DNA from: Actinomycetes bacterium
GTDB taxonomy: Bacteria > Actinomycetota > Acidimicrobiia > Acidimicrobiales > Bog-793
Direction: 5' to 3'
DNA: 40,785 nucleotides
Assembly: GCA_021818615.1 (NCBI GenBank)
Contig: JAKATT010000177.1
Coordinates: 1 to 40,785 of the forward strand
The notes beneath the pieces were generated by a model, which saw only the letters and a list, made by a program, of their open reading frames with translations, was not told the DNA's origin and did no database searches. This document shows positions 20,013 through 29,484 of the stretch, in pieces. Each line of letters starts with the position of its first letter. Positions within the stretch are counted from its first letter, which is position 1. The position numbers were made by a program, and so were the translations under genes.

Positions 20013-21619
20013 GCTGCGCTCTCCTGCCACAAACCGTCGAGCGCGGGGGCATACCCGGATGACTCGGCCCGGATGGCGCGCCCTGCTGCCTTTCTTGCCC
20101 GAGCTGAGAGCGGGACGGGCGGAGTGGCGACATCGAGCATGATCGCCACGAGACGCCGCTTCGCCCAGGGCAGCCGGGCGAGGGAGCTCGCCGCGATCCC
20201 GGCACCGGCCACGGCGGCCAGCCACCATGGGTTGAGCACACCGATGGCGGCAGCGGGCAGCGACGGAGCGACCCACCCTCCCAGGCCAGCGAGCACCAGC
20301 CCGTACAGGGTGCCGGCGGCTACGAGCGCGGTCGCCCACAGGACCGCCCCTCGGATTGAGGCGGGTGGGCGGCCCCACCACGACCACGACGCCGTAGCGG
20401 CCGTCCCTGCGGCAAAGACCATCAGCACGAACGCCCCGCGGTGAGCGAGCACCCCAGGGACCGCTGCCATCGCGGCCACCGTCGCCCCCGCCGACACCGC
20501 TGCCGCCGCTGCCCGGGCCACTCTCGGCATCACCCTCGAAGGCACAACAGGTGCCTCGCCAGGGCGAGGCACCTGCGAGCCCGACCCGAAGAAGAGCGTC
20601 GCCTTGTACAGGGCGTGGCCGATGAGATGCACGACCGCGGCAAGGTAGGCACCTACCGCGCACTCGGCGACCATGAAGCCCATCTGGCTCATGGTCGAGA
20701 ACACCAAGGCACCCTTCACGTCCGCCTTCTGCGTCATGGCCAGCGTCGCCACGGCGGCGGTGACCCCCGCCACGGCGAACACGCCCGCCATGGCCAACAT
20801 CGAGCCGCCGGCGAGCACCCCGAGGCGCACGAGCAGGATCCCGCCGCCGTTCACGACGCCCGCGTGCAGGAGCGCGGAGGCCGGGGTCGGCGCCGACACC
20901 GTTCCAGGAAGCCATCTACCGAGCAGCCCCTGGGCGGAGCGGGTCAGGACGGCCAGAGCCACGAGGAGCGCGACCGGCGTCGCCAGGCCACCCATGTGCG
21001 CGGTTGCCGAGGCGAGCGCGCCAGGGGACGCGAGGTCCACGTTGCCAGCTCGCAGCCACACGAGGACGAGTGCAACGACCAATCCCAGGTCACCGAGCGC
21101 GAACATCCGCGCCGTGCGCCACGTCGCTGCCCGCACCCCGGGAAGGTCCGGGCGGCATCCGAGCACCACCACGAACGCCACCCCGGCGGCCACCCAGCCG
21201 CCGACCAGGACCGCCAAGGTCGCTGACGCGCACACGATCGCCATGGCTGCCACCACCACGTTGGCAGCAGCGAAGAACCTCCGCGCCGTGCGGTCCCCTT
21301 GCAGGTAGCGCAGCGAGAAGCTCTGCACTGCGGCTCCGACTATGCAGACCAGCGCCACCAAGGTGACCGTCAACTGGTCGGCCCACAGGCCGAGGACCAC
21401 CTGGCCATGCCTGCCGTCCACCGCGACCATGAATGGGCCACGCAACCCAACCACCCCTGCCGCGACAAGAGCCAGGAGCGCCGACATCCAGCCGAGGCCG
21501 GCTGCTGCCCGGTGACCCCGACCCGGGGCCGCCCCACCGGCGGCCGACACGGCGGCGCCCGCCAGCGGAGCGACGACCGCGCCGGTCAGGCACAGCTCAC
21601 CCAGCAGGAGGGCCATCAC
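20009..21619 (-). CDS. dabB: DabB (NADH dehydrogenase subunit 5/MrpA-like membrane subunit)
   Basis: PTPASALLHAGVVNGGGILLVRL, KADVKGALVFSTMSQMGFM, HLIGHALYKATLFFGSG; GTGA overlap with dabA. Confidence 0.88.
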   Translation of the reverse strand: MMALLLGELCLTGAVVAPLAGAAVSAAGGAAPGRGHRAAAGLGWMSALLALVAAGVVGLRGPFMVAVDGRHGQVVLGLWADQLTVTLVALVCIVGAAVQSFSLRYLQGDRTARRFFAAANVVVAAMAIVCASATLAVLVGGWVAAGVAFVVVLGCRPDLPGVRAATWRTARMFALGDLGLVVALVLVWLRAGNVDLASPGALASATAHMGGLATPVALLVALAVLTRSAQGLLGRWLPGTVSAPTPASALLHAGVVNGGGILLVRLGVLAGGSMLAMAGVFAVAGVTAAVATLAMTQKADVKGALVFSTMSQMGFMVAECAVGAYLAAVVHLIGHALYKATLFFGSGSQVPRPGEAPVVPSRVMPRVARAAAAAVSAGATVAAMAAVPGVLAHRGAFVLMVFAAGTAATASWSWWGRPPASIRGAVLWATALVAAGTLYGLVLAGLGGWVAPSLPAAAIGVLNPWWLAAVAGAGIAASSLARLPWAKRRLVAIMLDVATPPVPLSARARKAAGRAIRAESSGYAPALDGLWQESAA

Positions 21620-21676
21620 CGTCCCTTCCCACCGAGCATCGTCAGTCCACCTACCGGAGGGTTCTCTGGGAGAGAT

Positions 21677-21692
21677 ACGATCTGCAGATCGT
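21677..21692. promoter_or_regulatory. Perfect 16-bp palindrome ACGATCTGCAGATCGT between dabB and a divergent winged-helix regulator
   Basis: Perfect self-complementarity, located in the divergent intergenic region. Confidence 0.5.
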
Positions 21693-21793
21693 GAATCCTA
21701 CAGCGTTCCTGTCTCAGTCGGCAAATCGCCTGGTCGAAGTGCCGATAGCCAGTGCCCGTACCCTGTTTCACGAAGCGAGCTACCATTGAACCC

Positions 21794-22138
21794 ATGGCAG
21801 GAGCGAACAGGGAGCCGGGCGAGACGACCAGGCCGACCTGGACGTTCCTCACCAATCACGGCCACGTGCTCGTCTGCATCGCCACTGACCCCGGCGTCCG
21901 CGGCCGAGACATCGCCGCCCGGGTCGGCATCACCGAGCGCGCCGCCCAAGCGATCATCGCCGACCTCGTCGGAGAGGGCTACGTGACGCGAACCCGGATC
22001 GGTCGACGCAACCACTACGAGATCGACCCCGACCGACCGCTGCGCCACCCCGTCGAGCAGCCCCACAACATCGGCGAGCTCCTCCAGCTCGTGGCCGGGC
22101 TCGACACGCCGCGGCGCCGGAGAGCAACCGCCTCTTGA
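21794..22138 (+). CDS. Winged-helix HTH regulator (MarR/ArsR-like)
   Basis: HGHVLVCIATDPGVRGRDIAARVGITERAAQAIIADLVGEGYVTRTRIGRRNHYEI. Confidence 0.8.
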   Translation: MAGANREPGETTRPTWTFLTNHGHVLVCIATDPGVRGRDIAARVGITERAAQAIIADLVGEGYVTRTRIGRRNHYEIDPDRPLRHPVEQPHNIGELLQLVAGLDTPRRRRATAS

Positions 22139-22148
22139 GCTGAGCCAT

Positions 22149-22979
22149 TCAGGTGGTCTCCGATGCATCGACCGGGGCGTCCCGCAGGCAGGTGGCCATC
22201 GCGTGGACACCGCCGTCCACATGGAGCACCTCACCCGTGATCGCCCGGGCGAGGTCCGACAGCAGGAAGCAGACAGCGTCTGCCACCGCCGAGGGGTCCG
22301 TAGGGTCCCAGGCCAGCGGCGCCTGGCGGTCCCAGCGATCCACGAGCACCTCGAAATCGGGGATGCCCGAGGCGGCCCGGGTCCGAAGCGGCCCGGCGGC
22401 AACCAGGTTCGCCCGCACCCCCGCCGCGCCCAGGTCACGGGCCAAGTACCCGTTGAGCGCACGCAGCGCCGCCTTGCATGGCCCCATCCAGTTGTACACC
22501 GGCCACGCTCGGGCACTGTCGAAATCCAGGCCCACCAGGCTCCCACCCGACGGAGGCGCCAGCCGCGAAACCAGCCGCCCGAACGCCGCGTAGGTCCAGA
22601 CGCTCGTGCGTACCGCCACTTCGATATCGGCGGGCGGCACGTCCATCACGCTCCCGAGCGCAGCCCGCGGCGCGAAGGCGATCGCGTGCAGGGCGCCGTC
22701 GAGCCTCCCCCAGCGACGCCGCAGCTCGCCTTCCAACATGATCAGGTCACCTTCGTTCGTCGCGTCCACTGCCACCACCGCAGGCGGTGCAGGCTCAAGG
22801 CCCGAGAGCACCTCCTCGGCCGCAGGTACGTCTTTCGGGTAGGCAGCCACCAGCACCTCGGCACCTTCACGAATGGCACGTTCCACGACCGCTGACGCGA
22901 TGCTCTCCCTGGTCGCGACGCCACTCACCAGCAGCCGCTTACCCCTCAGCACTCGGACATCTCCCTTCTCGCTGCGCAC
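22149..22979 (-). CDS. fabI: Enoyl-[acyl-carrier-protein] reductase
   Basis: GKRLLVSGVATRESIASAV, LDGALHAIAFAP, NWMGPCKAALRALNGYLARDLG, AITGEVLHVDGG. Confidence 0.85.
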   Translation of the reverse strand: MRSEKGDVRVLRGKRLLVSGVATRESIASAVVERAIREGAEVLVAAYPKDVPAAEEVLSGLEPAPPAVVAVDATNEGDLIMLEGELRRRWGRLDGALHAIAFAPRAALGSVMDVPPADIEVAVRTSVWTYAAFGRLVSRLAPPSGGSLVGLDFDSARAWPVYNWMGPCKAALRALNGYLARDLGAAGVRANLVAAGPLRTRAASGIPDFEVLVDRWDRQAPLAWDPTDPSAVADAVCFLLSDLARAITGEVLHVDGGVHAMATCLRDAPVDASETT

Positions 22980-23062
22980 CCACGCTCTGACGGCACGCCA
23001 AGCCGCCCACTACGAAGCATAATACACGAAGTCCGGTTCCTCAGTAGTGCTAGGATGGATGG

Positions 23063-24007
23063 ATGCTTAGACGACGGCGAACGTTTGACCCCCCGGTATC
23101 CGACGGGCAGACCACGAGTCCAGGGACGACGGTCCATCCCTCGCGCAGGTGGGGGCAGGCGGACCACCCCTACACCGGCAGAACGGCCGCGCTCGCCACC
23201 AAGCACGACAAGCTCCCGCTCATCGCTCCTCCGCTGGAAGATGCCGTCGGGCTACGGGTCGAAGCAGTCGCCGTCGACACCGATGCTCTCGGCACCTTCA
23301 CCGGCGACATCCCCCGCCAGGGGCCGCCCCTCGACACCGCCATTGCCAAGGCACGCCTCGGGATGAACGCAGCCGGCCGTCCCCTCGGCTTGGCCTCCGA
23401 GGGAAGCATCGGTCCCGACCCGGCCATGCCGTTCGTCCACTCTGACCGGGAGATCGTCGTCCTCGTGGACGATGAAAACGGGATCGTCGTGTGGGAGAGC
23501 CATTCAAGCTGGGACATCGTCGCCAAATCGACGAGCGTGGGCCCCGATGAGGACCTCGGACCGTTCCTCTCCCAGGCACGTTTCCCCGAACACCAGCTGA
23601 TCGTCCGGCCGAACTGCGGAACGGTGCACCCGATCCACAAGGGCATCTCCTCCCTCGATCATCTGACGGCCGCGGTCGCCGAGTGTGCCGCTGCTGCCAC
23701 CGACGGCCTGGCCCGTGTCGAGACCGATCTGCGAGCCCACGCCTGCCCCTCACGCCGCGCCGTCATCGCAGCCGCCGCCGAACGCCTCGCCGACCGGATC
23801 GCCACCCGCTGCCCTGCCTGCGGCGCACCAGGCTGGGGACGCGTCGACGTCCTCCTCGGCGTTCCCTGCGCCTGGTGTGGCACCGAAGTACCCCGACCGC
23901 GAGCCGAGATCGACGGCTGTGTCGCCTGCGAGCACCGACAAACGCGCTCCATCGTCTCCGCCGAGGTTCGCGCTGACCCCGGCGAATGCCCCTACTGCAA
24001 CCCATAG
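23063..24007 (+). CDS. DUF6671-like protein with C-terminal zinc-ribbon Cys pairs
   Basis: GRTAALATKHDKLPLIAPPLEDAVGL...VDTDALGTFTGDIPR...LGLASEGSIGPDP; C-terminal CPAC...CAWC...CVAC...CPYC. Confidence 0.65.
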   Translation: MLRRRRTFDPPVSDGQTTSPGTTVHPSRRWGQADHPYTGRTAALATKHDKLPLIAPPLEDAVGLRVEAVAVDTDALGTFTGDIPRQGPPLDTAIAKARLGMNAAGRPLGLASEGSIGPDPAMPFVHSDREIVVLVDDENGIVVWESHSSWDIVAKSTSVGPDEDLGPFLSQARFPEHQLIVRPNCGTVHPIHKGISSLDHLTAAVAECAAAATDGLARVETDLRAHACPSRRAVIAAAAERLADRIATRCPACGAPGWGRVDVLLGVPCAWCGTEVPRPRAEIDGCVACEHRQTRSIVSAEVRADPGECPYCNP

Positions 24008-24247
24008 GAGAAGAAGGGGAGCAGGCAACGGCGCTGTGTCCCTGGCCGATCGCCAACAGGTGTAGGGCGCCCCGATGGCTTCGGTCGCGTCGCATCGGCG
24101 GAACAGCCAACCCGCGGACACGATCACGTGGAGTCACAGGCCGTGCACCGTCCCCGACGCAGCCGCACGAGGACGTGCGTGCCAGCGCACCACAGGTGCC
24201 CCACAGCCGCACCGCAAGCGCCCAGATTCGACCGCGGCCGCCAACAC

Positions 24248-24291
24248 GATCAACGTCCCCGAGGAGCCGGTAACTCCGAGCGACGTTGATC
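24248..24291. repeat. Inverted repeat GATCAACGTC...GACGTTGATC (10-bp perfect arms)
   Basis: Arms 24248-24257 and 24282-24291, with a smaller GGAG/CTCC stem inside. Confidence 0.75.
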
Positions 24292-24305
24292 AGTGCAGCT
24301 GCATG

Positions 24306-24336
24306 GCGCTGCACAGGGCATGCCCCTGTGCAGCGC
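24306..24336. repeat. Perfect 13-bp stem hairpin GCGCTGCACAGGG-CATGC-CCCTGTGCAGCGC
   Basis: Direct reading of self-complementarity. Confidence 0.85.
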
Positions 24337-24367
24337 TCGAACGCCAGGTTTGACCCCTGGGGGCAGC

Positions 24368-25057
24368 TTGTACCCGGCTCCGATCGAGCGGCAGGTGCTC
24401 ACTGTCGCCTGGACGGATGCGGAGCAGGGCACGACGCACACGATCATGCGGGACTATCAGCTCGCCGCGTTCCACGAGCCGGGCAACTGGCTGTGCGTAG
24501 TGGTGCGCGCCCTGTGGGACGACGACGGTGTCTGGGAGTTCAATGCGCAGTACGAGCGCACCCAGCTCCTGGCCGAGCTGCTCTGGGGTCCTGGTCGGCC
24601 TGAAGAGGCACTGGATTGGATCAACGAGGAGAAGCCGAAGGCCGATGCGACTGAGTACCTCGACCGGCTGTTCGCCCTGCGGATTCATGCGGAACGGGCC
24701 TCGCTCGCAATGAGGCCCGAGGTTGCGATTGGTCTTCCTCGCGAACGTCAGGACGGTCGCTGGTTTCTCATTCGCGCCGACTATCCGAACGATGCCTTCG
24801 CGCACGTTCGCCTCATCAAGAATGGCGTTACGTGTGGCGACCCCAACCCTATGGTTCGTGAGTTACAACCAGGAGTGCTAGCGACGTCCCCTCCGATCCC
24901 GCACTGCACGGTGGAGGGTGTGTTCGACGGAAACTGGGAGGACATGGTCGGAGTTCTTGCCGATCGCTTCAAGATCAGCGAACCGGCCCTTCTCTCTGCG
25001 GTGAGGGTCCGGCCACGATTCAGCATGGACGTGGCTCCGGACGTCGAGGCAGAGTAG
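24368..25057 (+). CDS. Hypothetical protein (start uncertain)
   Basis: Open frame YPAPIERQVLTVAWTDAEQGTTHTIMRDYQLAAF..., globular composition; start codon not resolved. Confidence 0.45.
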   Translation: MYPAPIERQVLTVAWTDAEQGTTHTIMRDYQLAAFHEPGNWLCVVVRALWDDDGVWEFNAQYERTQLLAELLWGPGRPEEALDWINEEKPKADATEYLDRLFALRIHAERASLAMRPEVAIGLPRERQDGRWFLIRADYPNDAFAHVRLIKNGVTCGDPNPMVRELQPGVLATSPPIPHCTVEGVFDGNWEDMVGVLADRFKISEPALLSAVRVRPRFSMDVAPDVEAE

Positions 25058-25062
25058 CCCAG

Positions 25063-25332
25063 TCAGTCGAGCTTCTCCCAGCAGTCGGCGCAGAGGAAGT
25101 CGCCATCGTCGGCGTAGTGGTGCCCGTCGGGGTGGATGAGGTCGGTATCGACGGAGCACCCGCACCGGTCACAGAACACCCATGTCACCTCTCGCCAGAG
25201 CGGCCGTGGTGCCAGCAGCTCGAGCTTCTGCACGAGCTGCACGAGGTTGGCGTGGGCGGCATCGTCGTCCTGAGCCGATGCTACGAGGTGGTACTCCACC
25301 AGCTCGGCGATGTCGGTGATGGTGTAGGTCAT
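25063..25332 (-). CDS. Small hypothetical protein with CxxC pairs
   Basis: MTYTITDIAELVEYHLVASAQDDDAAHANLVQLVQKLELL...VFCDRCGCSVD...FLCADCWEKLD. Confidence 0.55.
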   Translation of the reverse strand: MTYTITDIAELVEYHLVASAQDDDAAHANLVQLVQKLELLAPRPLWREVTWVFCDRCGCSVDTDLIHPDGHHYADDGDFLCADCWEKLD

Positions 25333-25567
25333 GATGGCGCTCCTCTCCCGTGTGGGTTCTCGGGCGCGCAAAGGGCACGGAGCGGGAGCGCGGGGTCAAG
25401 GGAAGAGGACGGAGTCCTCCGCGAGTACCGGAGCGCAGCGGCGGCTCGCAGCGCCTTGAGGCCGTGCGGCTCCGTGTGATCCTGGGAAGCACCGAACCCC
25501 ACACGACGGAGAAGGGGCGTCATGGTACCGTCATGACGTCATAATGGAATAGTGGTAGACTTTGGGC

Positions 25568-25852
25568 ATGGCAAAGAAGAAGACGACCGTCTACCTCGAC
25601 TCCGATGTGCTCACGGCGGCGAAGGCTGCGGCGCTCACGTCCAACCGGTCCGAGAGCGCTGTCATCGAGGATGCGCTGCGGTCATATCTTCGAAGCGGCC
25701 ACGGCGATGCGGTGCGCGACGAGCTGGGAGAGCTGCTGCAGCGTGTCGCCGCAGCGAGCGACCTCGACGAGGACGCAGCCCTTGCTCAGGCAGTGACGGA
25801 GGCGCGTGCGGTCCGTCGGGAGCGACGTTCCCGACCGGTGCGTGGTGGGTGA
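25568..25852 (+). CDS. Ribbon-helix-helix (CopG-like) antitoxin
   Basis: KKKTTVYLDSDVLTAAKAAALTSNRSESAVIEDALRSYL. Confidence 0.75.
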   Translation: MAKKKTTVYLDSDVLTAAKAAALTSNRSESAVIEDALRSYLRSGHGDAVRDELGELLQRVAAASDLDEDAALAQAVTEARAVRRERRSRPVRGG

Positions 25853-26276
25853 GCTACCTCGGATTGTCCTCGACACGAACGTCCTCGTAGCGGCTGTCAC
25901 GTCGCGAGAAGGCGTGTCCGCTCGCCTGCTTCTTGCTGCGAGCGCTGGGCGGTTTCAGCTTGTCGTGTCGCCGTTGTTGCTCGACGAGCTGTCGGACGTG
26001 CTCGCTCGCCCGAAGTTCCGCCGGTACCTGAGCATCGAGGATGCGCACCAGTTCGTGGATGCGATCCGGAATCTGGCCATCATCGTGGACGATCCCCCGA
26101 AGGAGGACGATCCCATCACCGCTGATCCCGACGACGACTTCCTCGTCCTCCTGGCGGAGGTGGCGGGTGCCGACGTGCTGGTATCCGGAGACCCGGACCT
26201 CACCACGGTGCAGCGCCGGGGACTTGTCGTGATGACGCCCCGGGCGTTCCTGGAGGACCTGGAGCAGCCAATCTGA
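25845..26276 (+). CDS. PIN-domain toxin
   Basis: RIVLDTNVLVAAVTSREGVSARLLL...SPLLLDELSDVLARPKFRRYL...DPDDDFLVLLAEVAGADVLVSGDPDL; overlaps the antitoxin. Confidence 0.88.
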   Translation: MGELPRIVLDTNVLVAAVTSREGVSARLLLAASAGRFQLVVSPLLLDELSDVLARPKFRRYLSIEDAHQFVDAIRNLAIIVDDPPKEDDPITADPDDDFLVLLAEVAGADVLVSGDPDLTTVQRRGLVVMTPRAFLEDLEQPI

Positions 26277-26330
26277 CCGCGGACATCCCCGGCAGGGCTC
26301 AGTGAGCCCCACCGGGGACGCGCCCGGGCG

Positions 26331-26719
26331 TTACGCCTCCGGGGTAGCCGGAGTGCTCTTCCTGGAGAGCGCCTGAAGCCGGTTGGCGACGATCTCGACG
26401 GTGCGTCGAGTGCTGCCGTCGGTGGCCTGCCACTGGCGTGACCTGAGCCTGCCAGCCACGTATACGAGCCGACCCTTCGTCAGGTATCGGGTCGCAAAAT
26501 CGGCCATCTGTCCCCAGAGCACGACGTCGAAGAAGTCCGGATGAGACCCTGCCTGCACGGCGACCCGTGCGGTCGTGACGTGCTTGCCGGAAGAAGTCTC
26601 CCGAGGGTCGGGGGCTGCGACGAGGCGGCCGATGAGGGTCACCTGGCTGACCGTGTCTCCCCGGCTCTGGCGGGATGCCGCTTTCGTGGCGGTCGTCGTG
26701 GTGGTTGTGTTGCTGCGCA
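26331..26719 (-). CDS. ssb: Single-stranded DNA-binding protein (accessory type)
   Basis: VSQVTLIGRLVAAPDPRETSSGKHVTTARVAVQ...DFFDVVLWGQMADFATRYLTKGRLVYVAGRLRSRQWQATDGSTRRTVEIVANRLQAL. Confidence 0.85.
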
Positions 26720-26963
26720 TTGTGTGCACCTCCGTGGTGTGTTGGATCGATGCCACGGGAGAAAGCAGGCCGACTGCCGAGCGGAACAGGTCACGCCGGA
26801 ACGGCGTCTCGCTCTTGGGCCTTGCAGCGGACAGGCAGCGGCCTGCTACCGGGGACGCTCGCGTCCCGTATGGCGTTCGAAGACGATCCATGCCTCCACG
26901 CAGGAGGTGCTGCGCAGCAGCGTCACCAGCGGCGGATCACGAAAGGCCGTCAGGTCGGGACGG

Positions 26964-27278
26964 TCACGAGGTGAGCTGCAGCACCTCGGCAAGCCTCTCC
27001 TGGGTCGGGTATCCGGGAGCACGTCCGGCAGCGTCGGCACAGCAGGGATAGCTCCGGCAGGAGAGCCCGACGGGTCCCGATGGTCCGGGGAATGGGTCGT
27101 TCCCGTCGATGAGGATGGTCGGTGAGCCATGGAAGCCAAGGCGCAGGGCGTCGTCATCGGAGCGGACTGGCGTCGCCGTCAGGGTGACGTCGTCGCGGCC
27201 GTCGATCAGGGAGCGCAGCTCGGCGAGCAGCGGCTCCAGGTTCGGGCAGTCTTCGGTGTGCAAGATGGTGACGTTCAT
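26964..27278 (-). CDS. Thioredoxin-fold-like small protein (alkylmercury-lyase-associated type)
   Basis: MNVTILHTEDCPNLEPLLAELRSLI...GFHGSPTILIDGNDPF...CRSYPCCADAAGRAPGYPT; divergent from merR-like gene. Confidence 0.55.
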   Translation of the reverse strand: MNVTILHTEDCPNLEPLLAELRSLIDGRDDVTLTATPVRSDDDALRLGFHGSPTILIDGNDPFPGPSGPVGLSCRSYPCCADAAGRAPGYPTQERLAEVLQLTS

Positions 27279-27305
27279 GGCGATACCTCCTACGATGAGG
27301 GTACG

Positions 27306-27325
27306 CCTTCCAGTGCACTGGAAGG
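27306..27325. promoter_or_regulatory. MerR-type operator CCTTCCAGTGCACTGGAAGG (perfect 20-bp palindrome) in a promoter with elongated spacer
   Basis: Perfect palindrome in the divergent intergenic region; on the minus strand TTGACC, about 19-20 bp, then TACCCT. Confidence 0.75.
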
Positions 27326-27340
27326 TCAAGGAGGTGACGC

Positions 27341-27742
27341 ATGAAGATCGGGGAACTGGCTGAGACGAGTGGGGTCCCGGCGAAGACGATCCGCTACTAC
27401 GAGGAGATTGGGCTCCTACCTCCACCGGAGCGGGAGGCGAATGGCTACCGCTCCTACGACAGGGACGCACTCCAGCGTCTTCGCTTCGTGCAGCATGCGC
27501 AGGCAGCCGGGCTCACCCTGCGGGAGATATCCCAGGTGCTCGCCATCCGTTCCGAGGGGCGAGCACCGTGCGTGCACGTGCGGGACCTCCTCCACCGTCA
27601 CCTTGTGCAGATCGACGAACGCCTCGCCGAGCTGCGGGCAACGAAGCGGGAACTGCAGAGCCTCGCTCGCCATGCGGACGCTCTCGATCCTGCGGATTGC
27701 CCGGAGGACGTCATCTGCTCCATCCTCGTGCGCGCGGGGTGA
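27341..27742 (+). CDS. MerR family transcriptional regulator
   Basis: MKIGELAETSGVPAKTIRYYEEIGLLPPPEREANGYRSYDRDALQRLRFVQHAQAAGLTLREI. Confidence 0.93.
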   Translation: MKIGELAETSGVPAKTIRYYEEIGLLPPPEREANGYRSYDRDALQRLRFVQHAQAAGLTLREISQVLAIRSEGRAPCVHVRDLLHRHLVQIDERLAELRATKRELQSLARHADALDPADCPEDVICSILVRAG

Positions 27743-27868
27743 GCGGTTTCGTACGATGCCGGTAGCGGTTGCCGATCACGCTTCCGAAACGCCTTCCATT
27801 ATTCGTAGCCGCCTGTGTCGCAGTGCTGGGGCTGGAAGTACCAGTTGCGACACTGGGGAGGAGACGGC

Positions 27869-28684
27869 TTACGCCGCCTCCTCCTGTGCGGCGGGCTCGA
27901 AGGCCCGGAGGATGGTCGCTGCGGTGCGCTGGATGCGCTCGCAGGATGCCTTGATTCCGGCGATGGCCTGGGCGCCGCCACCGGCCCAGGTTGCGACGTA
28001 TCCGAAGGTGTAGTCACTGGAGTCAATCCCGAGTGATTGCGTAACGACGTATGCGGTGGACTCGGCCTCAAGCTCGGCAAGTGCCCGAGATTCGGACTTC
28101 TCGTGGAGAAGGGCGTGGGCAATCTCGTGGGCGAGCGTCTTCACCCGCTGGGCGGGGGTGTTCCGGGTCTCGACCCGGATGCGACGCTCGCTGTGGCTGC
28201 AGTCGCCGTTCGTCGTGCCGTTGAACTGGTGGTCCTCGACGCTGAAGCCGATGGAGCGGGCGACGCCAAGGAGCGTCGTGTAGTTCCCGGCGGGGTCATC
28301 GCCGTCGAGGCGGTTGCACACGGTTGGCAGCTCTTCGCCGTCAGTCTGGGCGACGTCGAACACGGGGACGAACTTGAAGCCCCGGATGACCCGATCATCC
28401 TCGCCGTCCTCGGCGTCGGCGCTCTTGTAGACCATGGGGGCGAGAATCCAGATGGCCTTCTCTCCCTTGCGGACGAAGCGGTTGATCTTCCGCCAGGCGT
28501 TGAAGCCTGCCACCTGGCTCGCCTCGTGGCACTGGGCAGCGATGAGGAGCACGTTGTTGAAGCTGTAGCGGTGGAACTTGGACTGGAAGTCGAGGTGGCG
28601 TTGCCACTCCTCGGACGTCGTGAGGTTGCTGATCCCCTCTGCCAGCTTCTCGATGAGTTCCGGGTGGGTGTTCTTGGCGGTCAT
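27869..28684 (-). CDS. ArdC-like antirestriction protein
   Basis: HRYSFNNVLLIAAQCHEASQVAGFNAWRKINRFVRKGEKAIWILAPM...KTLAHEIAHALLHE (HExxH)...AELEAESTAYVV. Confidence 0.88.
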   Translation of the reverse strand: MTAKNTHPELIEKLAEGISNLTTSEEWQRHLDFQSKFHRYSFNNVLLIAAQCHEASQVAGFNAWRKINRFVRKGEKAIWILAPMVYKSADAEDGEDDRVIRGFKFVPVFDVAQTDGEELPTVCNRLDGDDPAGNYTTLLGVARSIGFSVEDHQFNGTTNGDCSHSERRIRVETRNTPAQRVKTLAHEIAHALLHEKSESRALAELEAESTAYVVTQSLGIDSSDYTFGYVATWAGGGAQAIAGIKASCERIQRTAATILRAFEPAAQEEAA

Positions 28685-29089
28685 CGCTGAGTCCCTCCAT
28701 GTGGTGCTGATCTGATGCACCCGGAAAGGCAGGGCAAGGCCGGGCGGAACAGCCCCGAGCGCAGCGAGTGCACTTCAGGGCTTGCAGCTCGTAGGACGCA
28801 GCTCTGCCAGGGTGAAACAGCAGAGAGGCCCGCATGGGGTGGGCGAGGGACCGCACCAGCACACCCGGACATCCCGAGGCTGGCAGTCAAGAGGGGATCA
28901 CGAACGATCCGAGCTGGCAGGAGACACTACCGGGGACCAGTGACAGCCATCGCGCCGTCACCCGTGCTCCCGCTGCCTCCACGGGGCGACCGGCGGGCTC
29001 CCCGGCGGGACCGCTACGTCAACGGGTAGGCCATCATGGATCCCACGCCACGGTCAACCGATGCCGAGGCGAAGTGGAGCGCGAAGCCG

Positions 29090-29437
29090 CTACGGGCGGA
29101 ACCCGATCGATCGTCCGGAACTCGACGACGGCGCCATCATTCTGTTGATGGCCTCCACGATTCGCCGGATGTGCTCGTCGTACCGCTGCTCCATGTCGTC
29201 CAGGCGCTGACTCAGCTCCGCATTCGAGGACAGAAGTTGGCGGAGCCGCACGAACGCCCGCATGATCTCGATGTTCACCTGGACCGCCCGCTCGCTACGC
29301 AATACGGACGACAGCATCGCGACGCCCTGCTCCGTGAAGACCCGGGGTCGGTAGCGACGTCCGCCACGTCCGCCGTTTGAGGTCACAGTTTGTGATCTCA
29401 AACCTTCGAACTCGGTTTCCGTGAGCTGGAACATGAA
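29090..29437 (-). pseudogene. ORF6N-domain DNA-binding protein, N-terminus removed by the IS
   Basis: [65 protein letters not shown]; normal ORF6N proteins have about 60-80 aa before FMFQLT, and the IS end is at about 29441. Confidence 0.65.
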
Positions 29438-29484
29438 GTCTGAGCATCCCCCCTCTGGCCGGACACCTCGACTAGGAGGTATCC

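Noticed and set aside
24336-24365. T-arm-like stem CCAGG-TTTGACC-CCTGG, possible tRNA fragment
   Set aside because: No acceptor, D or anticodon arm can be matched upstream; treated only as part of the palindrome cluster.
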